Shown here: positions 9,383 through 17,772 of the stretch, in pieces
Layout: the number at the start of each line of letters is the position of its first letter
Position numbering within the stretch: the stretch's first letter is position 1
Assembly: GCA_022769825.1 (NCBI GenBank)
Contig: JALEJI010000051.1
Location: forward strand, 1-35,062
Direction of reading: 5' to 3'
Length of the DNA: 35,062 nt
From: Prevotella sp.
GTDB lineage: Bacteria; Bacteroidota; Bacteroidia; Bacteroidales; Bacteroidaceae
Notes under the pieces: generated by a model
The model's database searches: none
What the model was told of the DNA's origin: nothing
The model's input: the letters and a program-made list of their open reading frames with translations, nothing else
Made by a program: the position numbers and the translations under genes

Positions 9383-10405
9383 TTAATCTATGTTAACCCG
9401 TTCCACACTCATCACTTTTCCGGACACCTTTATTTTTACTTTATAAACAATCTCCAAGGTCTCCACTACTTCTGATATGCTATTGTTTGGCAATGTTCCG
9501 GTGAAAGGCAAATCGTTGATGTTTTTTGCCATGTCCAATGTCAGGCCATAGTTGGCGCACACCGTAGCCAATACGTCGTACAGAGGCGTGTCCCTAAACG
9601 ACATCTTATGGTCGAGCCACGATATCTTAACACCATTACGGTCTGTCTGGCTCACTGCCAACCTGCCTGTCTCCGTGTTTATTCGCGCCTGTTGTCCTGG
9701 TCTCAGTGTCATCCTCTGGCCAGTCTTCTCCGACTTTATGTCCACGATGCCTTCATCGAGCCATAGCGTGGATTGGCCGTCTGCCTGCCTTGTCCTGAGA
9801 TTGAACCTTGTTCCCCTCACGGTCACGTCAAAGCCGTTACCCTCAACGACGAATGGATGGGTCGCGTCGTGTGCCACGCTGAAATAAGCCTCGCCCCTTA
9901 GCGACACTTTCCTGTTCGTGCTTGAAAACGCCATTGGATAAGCAAGGGTGGAACCACCGCTTACAGTTATCAGTGTCCCGTCAGGCATCCTAACCAAAGT
10001 GGTGTCGCCGGGGCTGGTACGTGTCTCCACGACGCTTGACATAAGCGACGCGTTGAGCTCGTGTTGCTTCCAAACCAAAAGGAAGGTGAATATCAACAAT
10101 GCCACCGCGGCGGTGGAGACAAGCCGCAATGCCACCACTCGCGCACTCTCACGCTTGCCCGGGTTGTTCGTGCTACTCGACTTGTCTATCACCCGGAATA
10201 CCGCTTTCTTCGACATATCCAAAGACCGCCTGTCAGCGATGTCAAGCGACAGCTCGCGCCATGTCTCCTCATTCCATAGACATTCCAAGTCGGCCATGAG
10301 CTTGTCATTGCCCTTGGCTTTCTCCTCTTCGCGAATGGCGTCAAGTTCTTGCGGTCGTATTAGGTCAAGAAAGTATTTCTTCAGATTTGTCATTGTCGTT
10401 TTCAT
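9383..10405 (-). CDS. FecR-family anti-sigma factor
   Basis: A 340-residue protein with a cytoplasmic N-terminal part (about 1-90), one membrane span (about 91-113, ALRLVSTAAVALLIFTFLLV), a periplasmic FecR domain (about 125-240, including GDTTLVRMPDGTLITVSGGS and VTVRGTRFNLR) and a C-terminal DUF4974 domain (about 260-335, SFRDTPLYDVLATVCANYGL). FecR proteins hold or activate the partner ECF sigma factor and receive a signal from the STN domain of a TonB receptor. It lies 50 bp after the sigma gene and 81 bp before the STN-bearing SusC gene. GAGGTG lies some 11 bases ahead of the ATG and is a better ribosome-binding site than most genes here have. An internal ATG four codons in is an alternative start. 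Confidence 0.93.
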   Translation of the reverse strand: MKTTMTNLKKYFLDLIRPQELDAIREEEKAKGNDKLMADLECLWNEETWRELSLDIADRRSLDMSKKAVFRVIDKSSSTNNPGKRESARVVALRLVSTAAVALLIFTFLLVWKQHELNASLMSSVVETRTSPGDTTLVRMPDGTLITVSGGSTLAYPMAFSSTNRKVSLRGEAYFSVAHDATHPFVVEGNGFDVTVRGTRFNLRTRQADGQSTLWLDEGIVDIKSEKTGQRMTLRPGQQARINTETGRLAVSQTDRNGVKISWLDHKMSFRDTPLYDVLATVCANYGLTLDMAKNINDLPFTGTLPNNSISEVVETLEIVYKVKIKVSGKVMSVERVNID

Positions 10406-10455
10406 ATTGTCACACCTCTATAAACAAATTGTGACACCAAGACCTAACTTGTTTT

Positions 10456-11067
10456 TCAGATTGTTAACATCATAAGCATAGCAACGGCCAACGTTTCCCT
10501 GGGCGATGAGCCTTTTGCCAACCCTTTGTCAGATAACATTCTTCTCACTTGTTTCAATCCAAGTGACAACTGGTTATGCACAGTCTGCTCAGTGATGCCG
10601 AGCTTCTCGCTTACTTCTTTCGTGGGGCGCCCTTCCAGTTTTATCATCCTTATGACTTCTCGCTGTTTTTCAGGTAGTTGTTTCAAGGCTTTGGTTATTG
10701 TGGCAAGAAGATCATTATAGTCTATGTAGTCAGACGCGCAAGATGAACCTGCCACGTCGCGGCAAGCGAGATAATCTTCATATTCGGGCGAGTTAAGACG
10801 CGCGCGATAGAGGTTTATGAGTAGATGCCGCGTCTTGAGAAACAATATCGTGGACAACGTCTTCTGGCTTGGCAACGACAACCTGTTGCGCCAAAGCCAC
10901 ACAAAGGTGTCTTCCATTATCTCCTCCGCGCTTTCCCTCGACTTCGACATTCGAAGACAGAAAGCATAAAGGCGAGGGGCGTAGAAGTCGTAGAGGTCGG
11001 AAAAAGCCTTTACCGACCCCTGAGAACGCAACTGCTCTATAAGCTGGATTTCCCTCTCTGGTTTCAT
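10456..11067 (-). CDS. ECF RNA polymerase sigma-70 factor (Bacteroidota FecI-like)
   Basis: A 203-residue sigma factor with region 2 (about 20-85, FSDLYDFYAPRLYAFCLRMS and AEEIMEDTFVWLWRNR) and region 4 (about 133-185, LPEKQREVIRMIKLEGRPTK followed by the helix-turn-helix EVSEKLGITEQTVHNQLSLG). It belongs to the ECF group that pairs with FecR proteins next to SusC genes. It is the first gene of a sigma-FecR-SusC-SusD-phosphoesterase run. The C-terminus carries a short hydrophobic tail (LAVAMLMMLTI), which is often seen in this group but of unknown role. Its promoter must lie in or just after the ybeY 3' end, since only 55 bp separate the two genes. Confidence 0.93.
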   Translation of the reverse strand: MKPEREIQLIEQLRSQGSVKAFSDLYDFYAPRLYAFCLRMSKSRESAEEIMEDTFVWLWRNRLSLPSQKTLSTILFLKTRHLLINLYRARLNSPEYEDYLACRDVAGSSCASDYIDYNDLLATITKALKQLPEKQREVIRMIKLEGRPTKEVSEKLGITEQTVHNQLSLGLKQVRRMLSDKGLAKGSSPRETLAVAMLMMLTI

Positions 11068-11122
11068 CTCTGCAAGATTGGTTTCCCCTTAGCGAAAGGA
11101 AGGCTGTGCATCCACCTGGTGT

Positions 11123-11533
11123 TTACATCATGGCGAGTGCGGCATTCTCGTTTGCCTCCATTATCTCGCGCTCGCCCGGGCCCTTGTCGTTGATGCCGCA
11201 AAGGTGGAGGATGCCATGGATAATGACGCGATGAAGCTCGTCGTCGTATGCCTTGCCAAACTTCTCGGCATTGGTGCGCACCGTGTCAAGGGATATGACG
11301 ATGTCTCCGTTGAGCACGTCGCCCTCGTCATAGTCGAAGGTGATGACATCGGTGTAATAGTCGTGGCCGAGATACTGGCGATTGACTTCGAGAATCTTCT
11401 CGTCGCTGACGAACATATAGCCAACCTCACCGACCTTGCGGCCATGGGCTGCCGCCACACGCTTAATCCACGCCGTGGTGTCGCGGTGACGAATCTTCGG
11501 CATTTTCACGCCGTCTGCATTGTAAGTAATCAT
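11123..11533 (-). CDS. ybeY: Endoribonuclease YbeY / rRNA maturation factor
   Basis: This 136-residue protein matches the UPF0054 family, which acts in 16S rRNA 3'-end maturation and ribosome quality control. The metal-binding segment reads HGILHLCGIND at residues 106-116. The first two His ligands are present (106 and 110), but the third ligand position of the usual HxxxHxxxxxH has Asp116. I recall Bacteroidota members often having Asp or Lys-rich variants there, so this is probably lineage-specific rather than inactivating. Family length is normal. Upstream on the same strand is coaD, across an AT-rich 90-bp gap. Confidence 0.92.
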   Translation of the reverse strand: MITYNADGVKMPKIRHRDTTAWIKRVAAAHGRKVGEVGYMFVSDEKILEVNRQYLGHDYYTDVITFDYDEGDVLNGDIVISLDTVRTNAEKFGKAYDDELHRVIIHGILHLCGINDKGPGEREIMEANENAALAMM

Positions 11534-11623
11534 GCTATATTAATTTATAATGTACTATTTATAATAATGTGTAATGTATGATTGTGTAATGAGGAATCGC
11601 TGATGGTGAATGACGTTGAATGT

Positions 11624-12106
11624 CTAACGTGGCGTGGGCAGCATTTTTCTCGCTTCCTCATCTTTATGAAAATACACGAGGGTTCGGTAAGCTGTCGATG
11701 AAATGGTGGAAAATTGAGGTTTTGAGTAAAGCAGCACAGTCTCAAGGCCGCCAAGCTTATCGTTGTATTCCGCCTCAACGCGTTCATACTCGAAGTCCAT
11801 TGCCGTGCGCACGCCCCTCACCTGGAACCTCGCGCCCACCTCGGCGGCGATATCCACTATCATGCCTCCGTATGCCACCACGCTCACGCGAGGGTCATGG
11901 CGATAGAGCTTGCGAATGGCCTCAACGCGCTCTTCCGTAGAGAACATATAGTGTTTCTCAGGATTGCGCGCCACCACTATGACGAGGCGGTCGAAGAGTC
12001 TCAACGCGCGCCACGCTATGTCGTCGTGCCCTATGGTGTAGGGGTCGAAACTGCCGGCGAAGACGGCAACGCGAGCGTTAGTATCATCATTTACCATGTT
12101 TTCCAT
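11624..12106 (-). CDS. coaD: Pantetheine-phosphate adenylyltransferase
   Basis: A 160-residue enzyme of the nucleotidyltransferase alpha/beta phosphodiesterase superfamily. It has the ATP-binding GSFDPYTIGH motif (about 18-27), RGVRTAMDFEYE in the middle and STISSTAYR near the C-terminus, a variant of the usual ISST.R segment. It catalyses the fourth step of coenzyme A synthesis, transferring AMP from ATP to 4'-phosphopantetheine in the cytoplasm. The usual length is about 155-165. A second ATG three codons in (MVNDD) is an equally possible start. It lies 93 bp after ruvB and before ybeY on the same strand. Confidence 0.93.
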   Translation of the reverse strand: MENMVNDDTNARVAVFAGSFDPYTIGHDDIAWRALRLFDRLVIVVARNPEKHYMFSTEERVEAIRKLYRHDPRVSVVAYGGMIVDIAAEVGARFQVRGVRTAMDFEYERVEAEYNDKLGGLETVLLYSKPQFSTISSTAYRTLVYFHKDEEARKMLPTPR

Positions 12107-12199
12107 TATATATCGTTTTCTGGATGCTGACTGAGCCGCATCATGACATCAAAGCCACTGCCATTCGGGTTGCACTGATAATGGAGGGGGAGCCGGTCC

Positions 12200-13231
12200 T
12201 CAGAACAGCTTCGGCTGCATGATGTTCCCCTCGTAAGGGTTTCGTCCGAGATGGTCGTAGGCGAGCTTCGTGGCCATGCGTCCACGTGGCGTGCGCTTTA
12301 TGAAGCCCTCCATTATGAGGAACGGTTCGTAGACCTCCTCCACGGTGCCACTGTCCTCTCCTATCGCCGTGGCAATGGTTGAGACGCCCACGGGGCCGCC
12401 GCGAAACTTGTCGATGATGGTCGTGAGTATCTTGTTGTCTATCTCATCGAGGCCATAAGAGTCAATGTTGAGCGCGCCAAGCGCCAAGTCGGCAATTTCT
12501 TTCGTTATCGTGCCATCGCCCTTCACCTGCGCGAAGTCGCGCACGCGGCGCAAGAGGCCATTGGCAATGCGTGGCGTGCCACGCGAGCGACGGCTTATTT
12601 CTATGGCGGCATCATCGTTGATAGGTACCTTGAGCAGCATGGCCGAACGCTTTATGATGCGCTGCAACGTCTCCGGGTCATAATACTGCAAGTGCATGTT
12701 TATGCCGAAGCGGGCGCGGAGCGGAGCGGTGAGCATGCCCGAACGCGTGGTAGCTCCTATAAGGGTAAAGGGGTTGAGGTCTATCTGTATGGAGCGAGCC
12801 GACGGCCCCTTGTCTATCATGATGTCGATGCGGAAGTCCTCCATGGCGGAATAAAGGTACTCCTCCACCACGGGCTGCAGGCGGTGAATCTCGTCGATGA
12901 AGAGCACGTCGCGCGGCTCAAGCGAGGTTAGTATGCCGGCCAAGTCGCCAGGCTTGTCGAGCACGGGGCCGGAGGTTATCTTGAACCCCACTCCAAGCTC
13001 GTTGGCTATGATGTTGCTGAGCGTGGTCTTGCCCAGTCCGGGAGGACCATATAATAATGTGTGGTCAAGTGGCTCGCCACGATACTTGGCGGCCTCGACA
13101 AAGACGCGCAAGTTGTCGACAACAGCCTGCTGACCGTTGAAGTCGTCGAAGCGAAGAGGCCGGAGGGCGTTCTCAAAGTCCTTCTCTTCCTTGTTCACTT
13201 GCTCATCGCGTATATCGAAATCGTCTGCCAT
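12200..13231 (-). CDS. ruvB: Holliday junction branch-migration helicase RuvB
   Basis: A 343-residue AAA+ motor with Walker [10 protein letters not shown] (62-70), Walker B DEIH (113-116), sensor 1 GATTR, the arginine-finger region RSRGTPR and the C-terminal winged-helix domain (about 265-335, [20 protein letters not shown]). RuvB drives branch migration with RuvA during recombination repair. Length is typical. No ruvA or ruvC lies nearby, as is common in Bacteroidota. A -7 element lies about 26 bp upstream of the start. Confidence 0.97.
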   Translation of the reverse strand: MADDFDIRDEQVNKEEKDFENALRPLRFDDFNGQQAVVDNLRVFVEAAKYRGEPLDHTLLYGPPGLGKTTLSNIIANELGVGFKITSGPVLDKPGDLAGILTSLEPRDVLFIDEIHRLQPVVEEYLYSAMEDFRIDIMIDKGPSARSIQIDLNPFTLIGATTRSGMLTAPLRARFGINMHLQYYDPETLQRIIKRSAMLLKVPINDDAAIEISRRSRGTPRIANGLLRRVRDFAQVKGDGTITKEIADLALGALNIDSYGLDEIDNKILTTIIDKFRGGPVGVSTIATAIGEDSGTVEEVYEPFLIMEGFIKRTPRGRMATKLAYDHLGRNPYEGNIMQPKLF

Positions 13232-13256
13232 GGTTTATCAAAACGTCTATTCCTTG

Positions 13257-13264
13257 CAAAGTTA
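13257..13264 (-). promoter_or_regulatory. Bacteroidota -7 element for ruvB
   Basis: On the minus strand this reads TAACTTTG, matching TAnnTTTG, 25 bp upstream of the ruvB ATG. It sits in the 124-bp gap after the symporter gene, so ruvB probably has its own promoter. No clear -33 element. Confidence 0.55.
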
Positions 13265-13355
13265 CGGCTTTTTGGAGAGAACCATGTGCTTTTCACTGAA
13301 TAAATAACATCTGCATTCAATTTGGCAAACGCCATGATTTAAGCAAACATTCGGA

Positions 13356-14786
13356 TTACTTTTTACACAGAGATTCATTTCTTGGCCCCAGTATCCACAG
13401 TCCGGCAAAGGTGAGCGCGCCGTTGAGCATGAGCAGCTCGTAACCGAACTGGTAGCCGGTGAGACAGCGCGTCGCGGTCTCGATGGCGAAGCAGAGCAAC
13501 GGACTGGCCACCGCCACGGCTGGCTCCCAACGGTCATTGACGCTTCTGCGAGTGAGTAATCCGAAGGAGAAAAGGCCAAGCAGCGGGCCATAGGTATATC
13601 CACAGAGAATGTAGATGGCATCTATGACACTCGTGGAGTTGACGGCACGAAACACGAGTATGAAGACCATGAAGAGGGCGGCCACGGCCATGTGCACACG
13701 CTTGCGCAACCGCTCGTCGTCGGCACGCTCGAAGAAGTCGACGCAGACGCTCGTGGTAAGTGCCGTCAGCGCGCTGTCGGCACTGGAAAAGCTCGCCGCC
13801 ACGATGCCTATGGTGAAAAGAATGACCACCGTGGTGCCCAACTGCCCCGACGCGGCGAACATGGGCAGAAGGTCGTCGCCCATCTGCGGCAGGGCCATGC
13901 CGCGGGCCGAGGCGAGCCACATGAGCAGTATGCCGAGCACGAGGAACAGGAGGTTCACGGGCACGAAGGCGAACCCATAGAGGCACATGTCTTTCTGCGC
14001 CTCGCGCAGGGTCTTGCAGGTCATGTTCTTCTGCATCATGTCCTGGTCGAGGCCGGTCATCACTATCACGACGAAGATGCCGCTGAGAAACTGCTTCCAG
14101 AAGTTTTGGCGACTCGCCCAGTCGTCGAACACGAAGACGCGACTGTGCGGGTCGGCCGTCACCTTGGCCACCACGTCGTGGAAGTCGACGTTGAGACTGC
14201 CCATCGCCGCCACGATGATGAGCACGAGGGCGGCGAGCATGCACGTGGTTTGGAACGTGTCGGACCACACGAGGGTCTTCACTCCGGCACGGCGCGTGTA
14301 GAGCCAGATGAGCGCGACCATCACCACGACCGTACACGCGAAGGGCACGTGCCAAGCGTCGAGGACGAACCTTTGGAGGATGAAGCACACCACGTAGAAG
14401 CGCACGGCGGCCCCCACGAGCTTTGACGCGATGAAGAAGGCGGCTCCGGTCTTATAGCTCCTGCGGCCAAGACGCTGACGCAGGTAGCCGTAGATGGTGG
14501 TGAGGTTGAGCTTGTAATAGATGGGCAAGAGGAGAAACGCCACGGCGAAATAGCCGGGGATGAAGCCCAGGCACATCTGCAGGTAGGTCATGTCGCCCTT
14601 GAGCACCATGCCCGGCACGGAGACGAAGGTGATGCCGGAGATGGACGCGCCCACCATGCCGAAGGCCACCATGGGCCACGGGCTCTTCCTGTTGCCACGG
14701 AAGAACGCGGCGTTGCCGGCATGGCGCGACGTGAGACGGCTGATGGCGAAAAGCATCAGAAAATAGATAACGAGAGTGATAAGCAT
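13356..14786 (-). CDS. Sodium:solute symporter family transporter
   Basis: About 476 residues from the ATG at 14786, chosen because the protein then begins directly with the first membrane helix (MLITLVIYFLMLFAISRL). The frame extends to an ATG at 14825 that would add a non-hydrophobic leader. Roughly 12-13 membrane helices follow. The segment FGMVGASISGITFVSVPGMV is characteristic of the SSS (PutP/SGLT-like) family, which imports small solutes with Na+. Family length is normal. It lies 76 bp after cysS on the same strand and may be read with it. The solute cannot be assigned. Confidence 0.9.
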   Translation of the reverse strand: MLITLVIYFLMLFAISRLTSRHAGNAAFFRGNRKSPWPMVAFGMVGASISGITFVSVPGMVLKGDMTYLQMCLGFIPGYFAVAFLLLPIYYKLNLTTIYGYLRQRLGRRSYKTGAAFFIASKLVGAAVRFYVVCFILQRFVLDAWHVPFACTVVVMVALIWLYTRRAGVKTLVWSDTFQTTCMLAALVLIIVAAMGSLNVDFHDVVAKVTADPHSRVFVFDDWASRQNFWKQFLSGIFVVIVMTGLDQDMMQKNMTCKTLREAQKDMCLYGFAFVPVNLLFLVLGILLMWLASARGMALPQMGDDLLPMFAASGQLGTTVVILFTIGIVAASFSSADSALTALTTSVCVDFFERADDERLRKRVHMAVAALFMVFILVFRAVNSTSVIDAIYILCGYTYGPLLGLFSFGLLTRRSVNDRWEPAVAVASPLLCFAIETATRCLTGYQFGYELLMLNGALTFAGLWILGPRNESLCKK

Positions 14787-14862
14787 GGGCTGACTTGGAC
14801 ACGGGGAGGGGCCATGTGAGACCATGAAGGTCCGTGATGGGCCATGATGGCTCTTACTATTT

Positions 14863-16353
14863 TTACTTATTCAATTTCCATGTGGCACCGTCCTTGGTGT
14901 CCTGCACTATGAAGCCGGCATCGGTGAGGGCGTCGCGAATCTCATCGCTCACCTCCCAGTTCTTGGCCTCCTTGGCTTTCTGGCGCATCTCCAGCACGAG
15001 GTCCACTATCTTGCCGTATGCCTTCTCGCGGTCGGGACTTCCCGCGCCGCGGTTCGACTTCAGGCCGAGGATGTCGAAGGTGAAGACGTTCATGGTGTCG
15101 GCAAGCTCCTTGAGGTCGTCGGCCGAGATCTTCGTCTTGTGATCGAGAAGCGTGTTGATGAGGTGGCAAGCGTCGAAGAGGGCGCTGATGACGAGCGGTG
15201 TCTGCAGGTCGTCGTTCATGGCGTCGTAGCAACGCTGGCGCAACTCGCTCACGAACTTATGGGTGTCGGGCTGTGAGCCCTTTGCCGTCTGCACGCGGTC
15301 GAGGTTGGATATGCCGTCCATGAGACGCTCGTAACCTTTCTGTGCCGCCTTGAGGGCGTCGTTGCTGAAGTCGACGGTGCCACGGTAGTGGGCTGAGAGG
15401 ATGAAGAAGCGTATGGTCATGGGCGAGTAGGCTTGCTCCAGCGACGGGTGGTCGCCCTTGAAGAACTGCTCCAGGGTGATGAAGTTGCCAAGGCTCTTGC
15501 CCATCTTCTGCCCATTGATGGTTATCATGTTGTTGTGCATCCAGTAGTGCACCATCTGGTCGCCCTGCGACGCCACGGCCTGCGCTATCTCGCATTCGTG
15601 GTGAGGGAAGATGAGGTCCATGCCGCCACCGTGGATGTCGAAGTGGCTGCCGAGATACTTGCGGCCCATGGCCGTGCACTCGCAGTGCCATCCCGGGAAA
15701 CCGTCGCCCCACGGACTGGGCCAGCGCATGATGTGCTCGGGCGTGGCGCGCTTCCACAGCGCGAAGTCGGCCTGGCACTTCTTCTCGTCGGTGCCGGCGA
15801 GCTCACGGCTCTTGTTGATGATGTCGGTGAGGTTGCGGCCCGACAGTATGCCGTATTTGTGGTCTTGGTTGTATTTCTGTATGTCGAAATACACGGAGCC
15901 GTTGCTCTCGTAGGCGTAGCCGTTCTTGAGAATCTGCTCCACGAGCTGCTCCTGCTCTATGATGTGGCCCGTGGCGTGAGGCTCTATCGATGGCGGCAGG
16001 GTGTTGAGAAGCTCCATGGCCTTGTGGTAGCGGTTGGTGTAGTATTGCGCTATCTCCATGGGCTCAAGCTGCTCCAGGCGTGCTTTCTTCTCTATCTTGT
16101 CATCGCCCTCGTCGGCGTCGTGCTCGAGGTGGCCCACGTCGGTGAGGTTGCGCACGTAGCGCACCTTATAGCCTAAATGGCGAAGGTAACGGAAGAGCAC
16201 GTCGAAGGTGATGGCCGGGCGGGCATGGCCCAAGTGTGGGTCTCCGTATACAGTTGGACCACAAACATACATGCCCACGTAGGGGGCGTGGAGGGGCTTG
16301 AAGAGCTCCTTCTTGCGCGTCAGCGTATTGTAAACTAAGAGGTTCTGTGTCAT
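14863..16353 (-). CDS. cysS: Cysteinyl-tRNA synthetase
   Basis: A 496-residue class I synthetase that charges tRNA-Cys in the cytoplasm. It has the HIGH-type HLGH motif (40-43), KMGKS (283-287) and zinc ligands: Cys31 in VCGPTVY, Cys234 in GWHCEC and the HHECE segment near 260. The C-terminal anticodon-binding and DALR-like domain is intact. Length is typical. It is the first gene of the minus-strand housekeeping run, with a -7 element 31 bp upstream. Confidence 0.97.
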   Translation of the reverse strand: MTQNLLVYNTLTRKKELFKPLHAPYVGMYVCGPTVYGDPHLGHARPAITFDVLFRYLRHLGYKVRYVRNLTDVGHLEHDADEGDDKIEKKARLEQLEPMEIAQYYTNRYHKAMELLNTLPPSIEPHATGHIIEQEQLVEQILKNGYAYESNGSVYFDIQKYNQDHKYGILSGRNLTDIINKSRELAGTDEKKCQADFALWKRATPEHIMRWPSPWGDGFPGWHCECTAMGRKYLGSHFDIHGGGMDLIFPHHECEIAQAVASQGDQMVHYWMHNNMITINGQKMGKSLGNFITLEQFFKGDHPSLEQAYSPMTIRFFILSAHYRGTVDFSNDALKAAQKGYERLMDGISNLDRVQTAKGSQPDTHKFVSELRQRCYDAMNDDLQTPLVISALFDACHLINTLLDHKTKISADDLKELADTMNVFTFDILGLKSNRGAGSPDREKAYGKIVDLVLEMRQKAKEAKNWEVSDEIRDALTDAGFIVQDTKDGATWKLNK

Positions 16354-16383
16354 GGCTTTCTCTTACTTATGTTAATCCGAGTG

Positions 16384-16391
16384 CAAACTTA
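16384..16391 (-). promoter_or_regulatory. Bacteroidota -7 element for cysS
   Basis: On the minus strand this reads TAAGTTTG, matching TAnnTTTG, 30 bp upstream of cysS. No obvious -33 motif. Confidence 0.5.
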
Positions 16392-16524
16392 CGCTTTTTT
16401 TGCGAAACTACACAGAAAAGGATGGAATAAAGAAGACCACAACACAAAAAAAACGGCTTTCGGAATAGGGAATCGCCTACTTGCTTTTAGGTCTTTTCCC
16501 CACGCGCCTTTCCGTGAGGTTGGC

Positions 16525-16532
16525 TATCTTTG
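16525..16532 (+). promoter_or_regulatory. Bacteroidota -7 element for the outer-membrane barrel gene
   Basis: TATCTTTG matches TAnnTTTG and lies 32 bp upstream of the ATG at 16565. It is divergent from the cysS promoter; the pair shares the 211-bp gap. Confidence 0.55.
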
Positions 16533-16564
16533 CCGCAAGATAACGAACATAAAACTCATACGCC

Positions 16565-17260
16565 ATGAAAAAGACCATGTTATTGCTCTTCGCCCTTGTC
16601 GCCACGCTGTCGGCATCGGCTCAATATTATCCTGACGGCCGGCCCATTCCCCCGCGTCATCGCTACGGCAACAATCGCGGCTATCACCGCGGCTCTTCCT
16701 TCGACCAGTTCAGCGACACTTATTTCGGCTTCCGCGTCGGCATGGCCGTTGCCACGGTCCATTCCGACGCCGCCAACCTCGATGGCAGCGACTCGCGCAC
16801 GGGTCTCGATGTGGGCGTCGTGGCTGGCACGCGCATCACCAACGCCGCGCCCCTCTTCTTCGAGTCGGGTCTCTCCTACACCGAGAAAGGCGGCAAGGGC
16901 AGGTACGAGGGCGACAAGTTCACCTACCGACTGCAATACCTCGAGTTGCCGCTCCTGATAAAATACAAGTACCCCGTGGCTCGCGACATCACCATCGAGC
17001 CGTATGCCGGCGGTTATCTCGCGCTGGGCGTGGGCGGCAAGGTGAAAGACTATGGCAAGCGTGAGGCTTATTCGAGCTTCAGCAACGAGAAGGGCAGCTT
17101 CCGCCGCTTCGACGGCGGACTGCGCATTGGCTGCGGCGCGAGCTTCGACAGGCTGTACGTGGGCATGAGCTACGACGTGGGACTGGCCAACGTGGGACAC
17201 TACGACTTCGAGGACACGCGCACGGGATCGTTCAACCTCCACGTCGGCGTGACGTTCTGA
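16565..17260 (+). CDS. Small outer-membrane beta-barrel protein (PorT/OMP_b-brl_2-like)
   Basis: A 231-residue protein with a signal peptide (1-20, ending SASAQ) and alternating hydrophobic/polar strands such as FGFRVGMAVATVH, PLFFESGLSYTEKG, YLELPLLIKYKYPV, IEPYAGGYLALGVGG and the final GSFNLHVGVTF ending in Phe. This is the pattern of the eight-strand outer-membrane barrels common in Bacteroidota. The final Phe is the usual signal for barrel assembly. No enzymatic role is visible. It stands alone, divergent from cysS and convergent with wbqC. Confidence 0.85.
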   Translation: MKKTMLLLFALVATLSASAQYYPDGRPIPPRHRYGNNRGYHRGSSFDQFSDTYFGFRVGMAVATVHSDAANLDGSDSRTGLDVGVVAGTRITNAAPLFFESGLSYTEKGGKGRYEGDKFTYRLQYLELPLLIKYKYPVARDITIEPYAGGYLALGVGGKVKDYGKREAYSSFSNEKGSFRRFDGGLRIGCGASFDRLYVGMSYDVGLANVGHYDFEDTRTGSFNLHVGVTF

Positions 17261-17772
17261 GAAATAACCTATCACGACAAAGGTGTCATAAAGACGGGCC
17301 CCCTGCAAAGCATACGATACGCATCGATATTATCGGATAAAATATTTTACAAATGGCCGTCTGAGAATCGATTTTTTTCAACCAAGGTGTCGCTTGGGCG
17401 GAAATAACGGAATTATGGGCCATTTTGGTAAAAGCTTAACTATTAGCAGGTTACGATTTTCGCGGTTTTCAGTCGGTGCCGACGAGCTGATTTAGCGGTG
17501 CCGTTACAGTGTAATCGCGGTGCCGTTACGGTGTAATCGCGACGCCGTTACGGTGTAATCGCGTTGCCGTTACGGTGTAATCGCGACGCGATTGCACCGT
17601 AACGGCAAGACTTTTCGCCCGAAAACGCGCTGGCGGTGCTGAAAAGGGGCACCTCGAAACCCTTTTCCCGCTCTATTTGCCCCTGTTTCCAAGTGTTAAA
17701 TTTTGGCAATAATATTTTACAATATCTGTTATCCGGCACAAGACGAGCCCCTGGCAAGCCCCCTGGCAAATG
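17261..17772. other. 512-bp convergent intergenic region rich in repeats
   Basis: No credible gene was found here. The gap lies between the 3' ends of the barrel gene and wbqC. It holds a short GC-rich fragment (GACGGGCCCCCTGCA, near 17294) that may be a relic of the hairpin repeat family, a small stem CCAAG/CTTGG (near 17383), the 12-bp direct repeat AATATTTTACAA at 17341 and again at 17711, and the 22-bp tandem repeats with terminal hairpin at 17495-17608. A 73-codon minus-strand frame across the repeats looks spurious. Confidence 0.7.
17495..17608. repeat. Four 22-bp tandem repeats ending in a 19-bp-stem hairpin
   Basis: Four direct copies of a 22-bp unit start at 17495, 17517, 17539 and 17561. 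Each contains GCCGTTACGGTGTAATC (A for G in the first copy) preceded by GCG plus two variable bases. The fourth copy pairs with an inverted copy at 17590-17608: the stem is 17564-17582 with 17590-17608, 19 bp including one G-T pair, and the loop is GCGACGC. Its placement between converging genes fits a bidirectional terminator or a dispersed repeat element; the sequence alone does not decide. Confidence 0.85.

Noticed and set aside
25..11067. Starch-utilisation (Sus-like) locus including the GH97 gene
   Set aside because: GH97 has its own divergent promoter and is separated from the SusCD operon by the oppositely oriented DUF3810 gene; its active site looks retaining, unlike SusB.
13534..14388. 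284-residue minus-strand ORF inside the symporter gene
   Set aside because: Arg- and His-rich frame-shifted shadow of the symporter, which has the true membrane-helix pattern.
17548..17769. 73-residue minus-strand ORF
   Set aside because: It runs through the 22-bp repeats and hairpin, has no recognisable domain or start context, and its sequence is repeat-derived.
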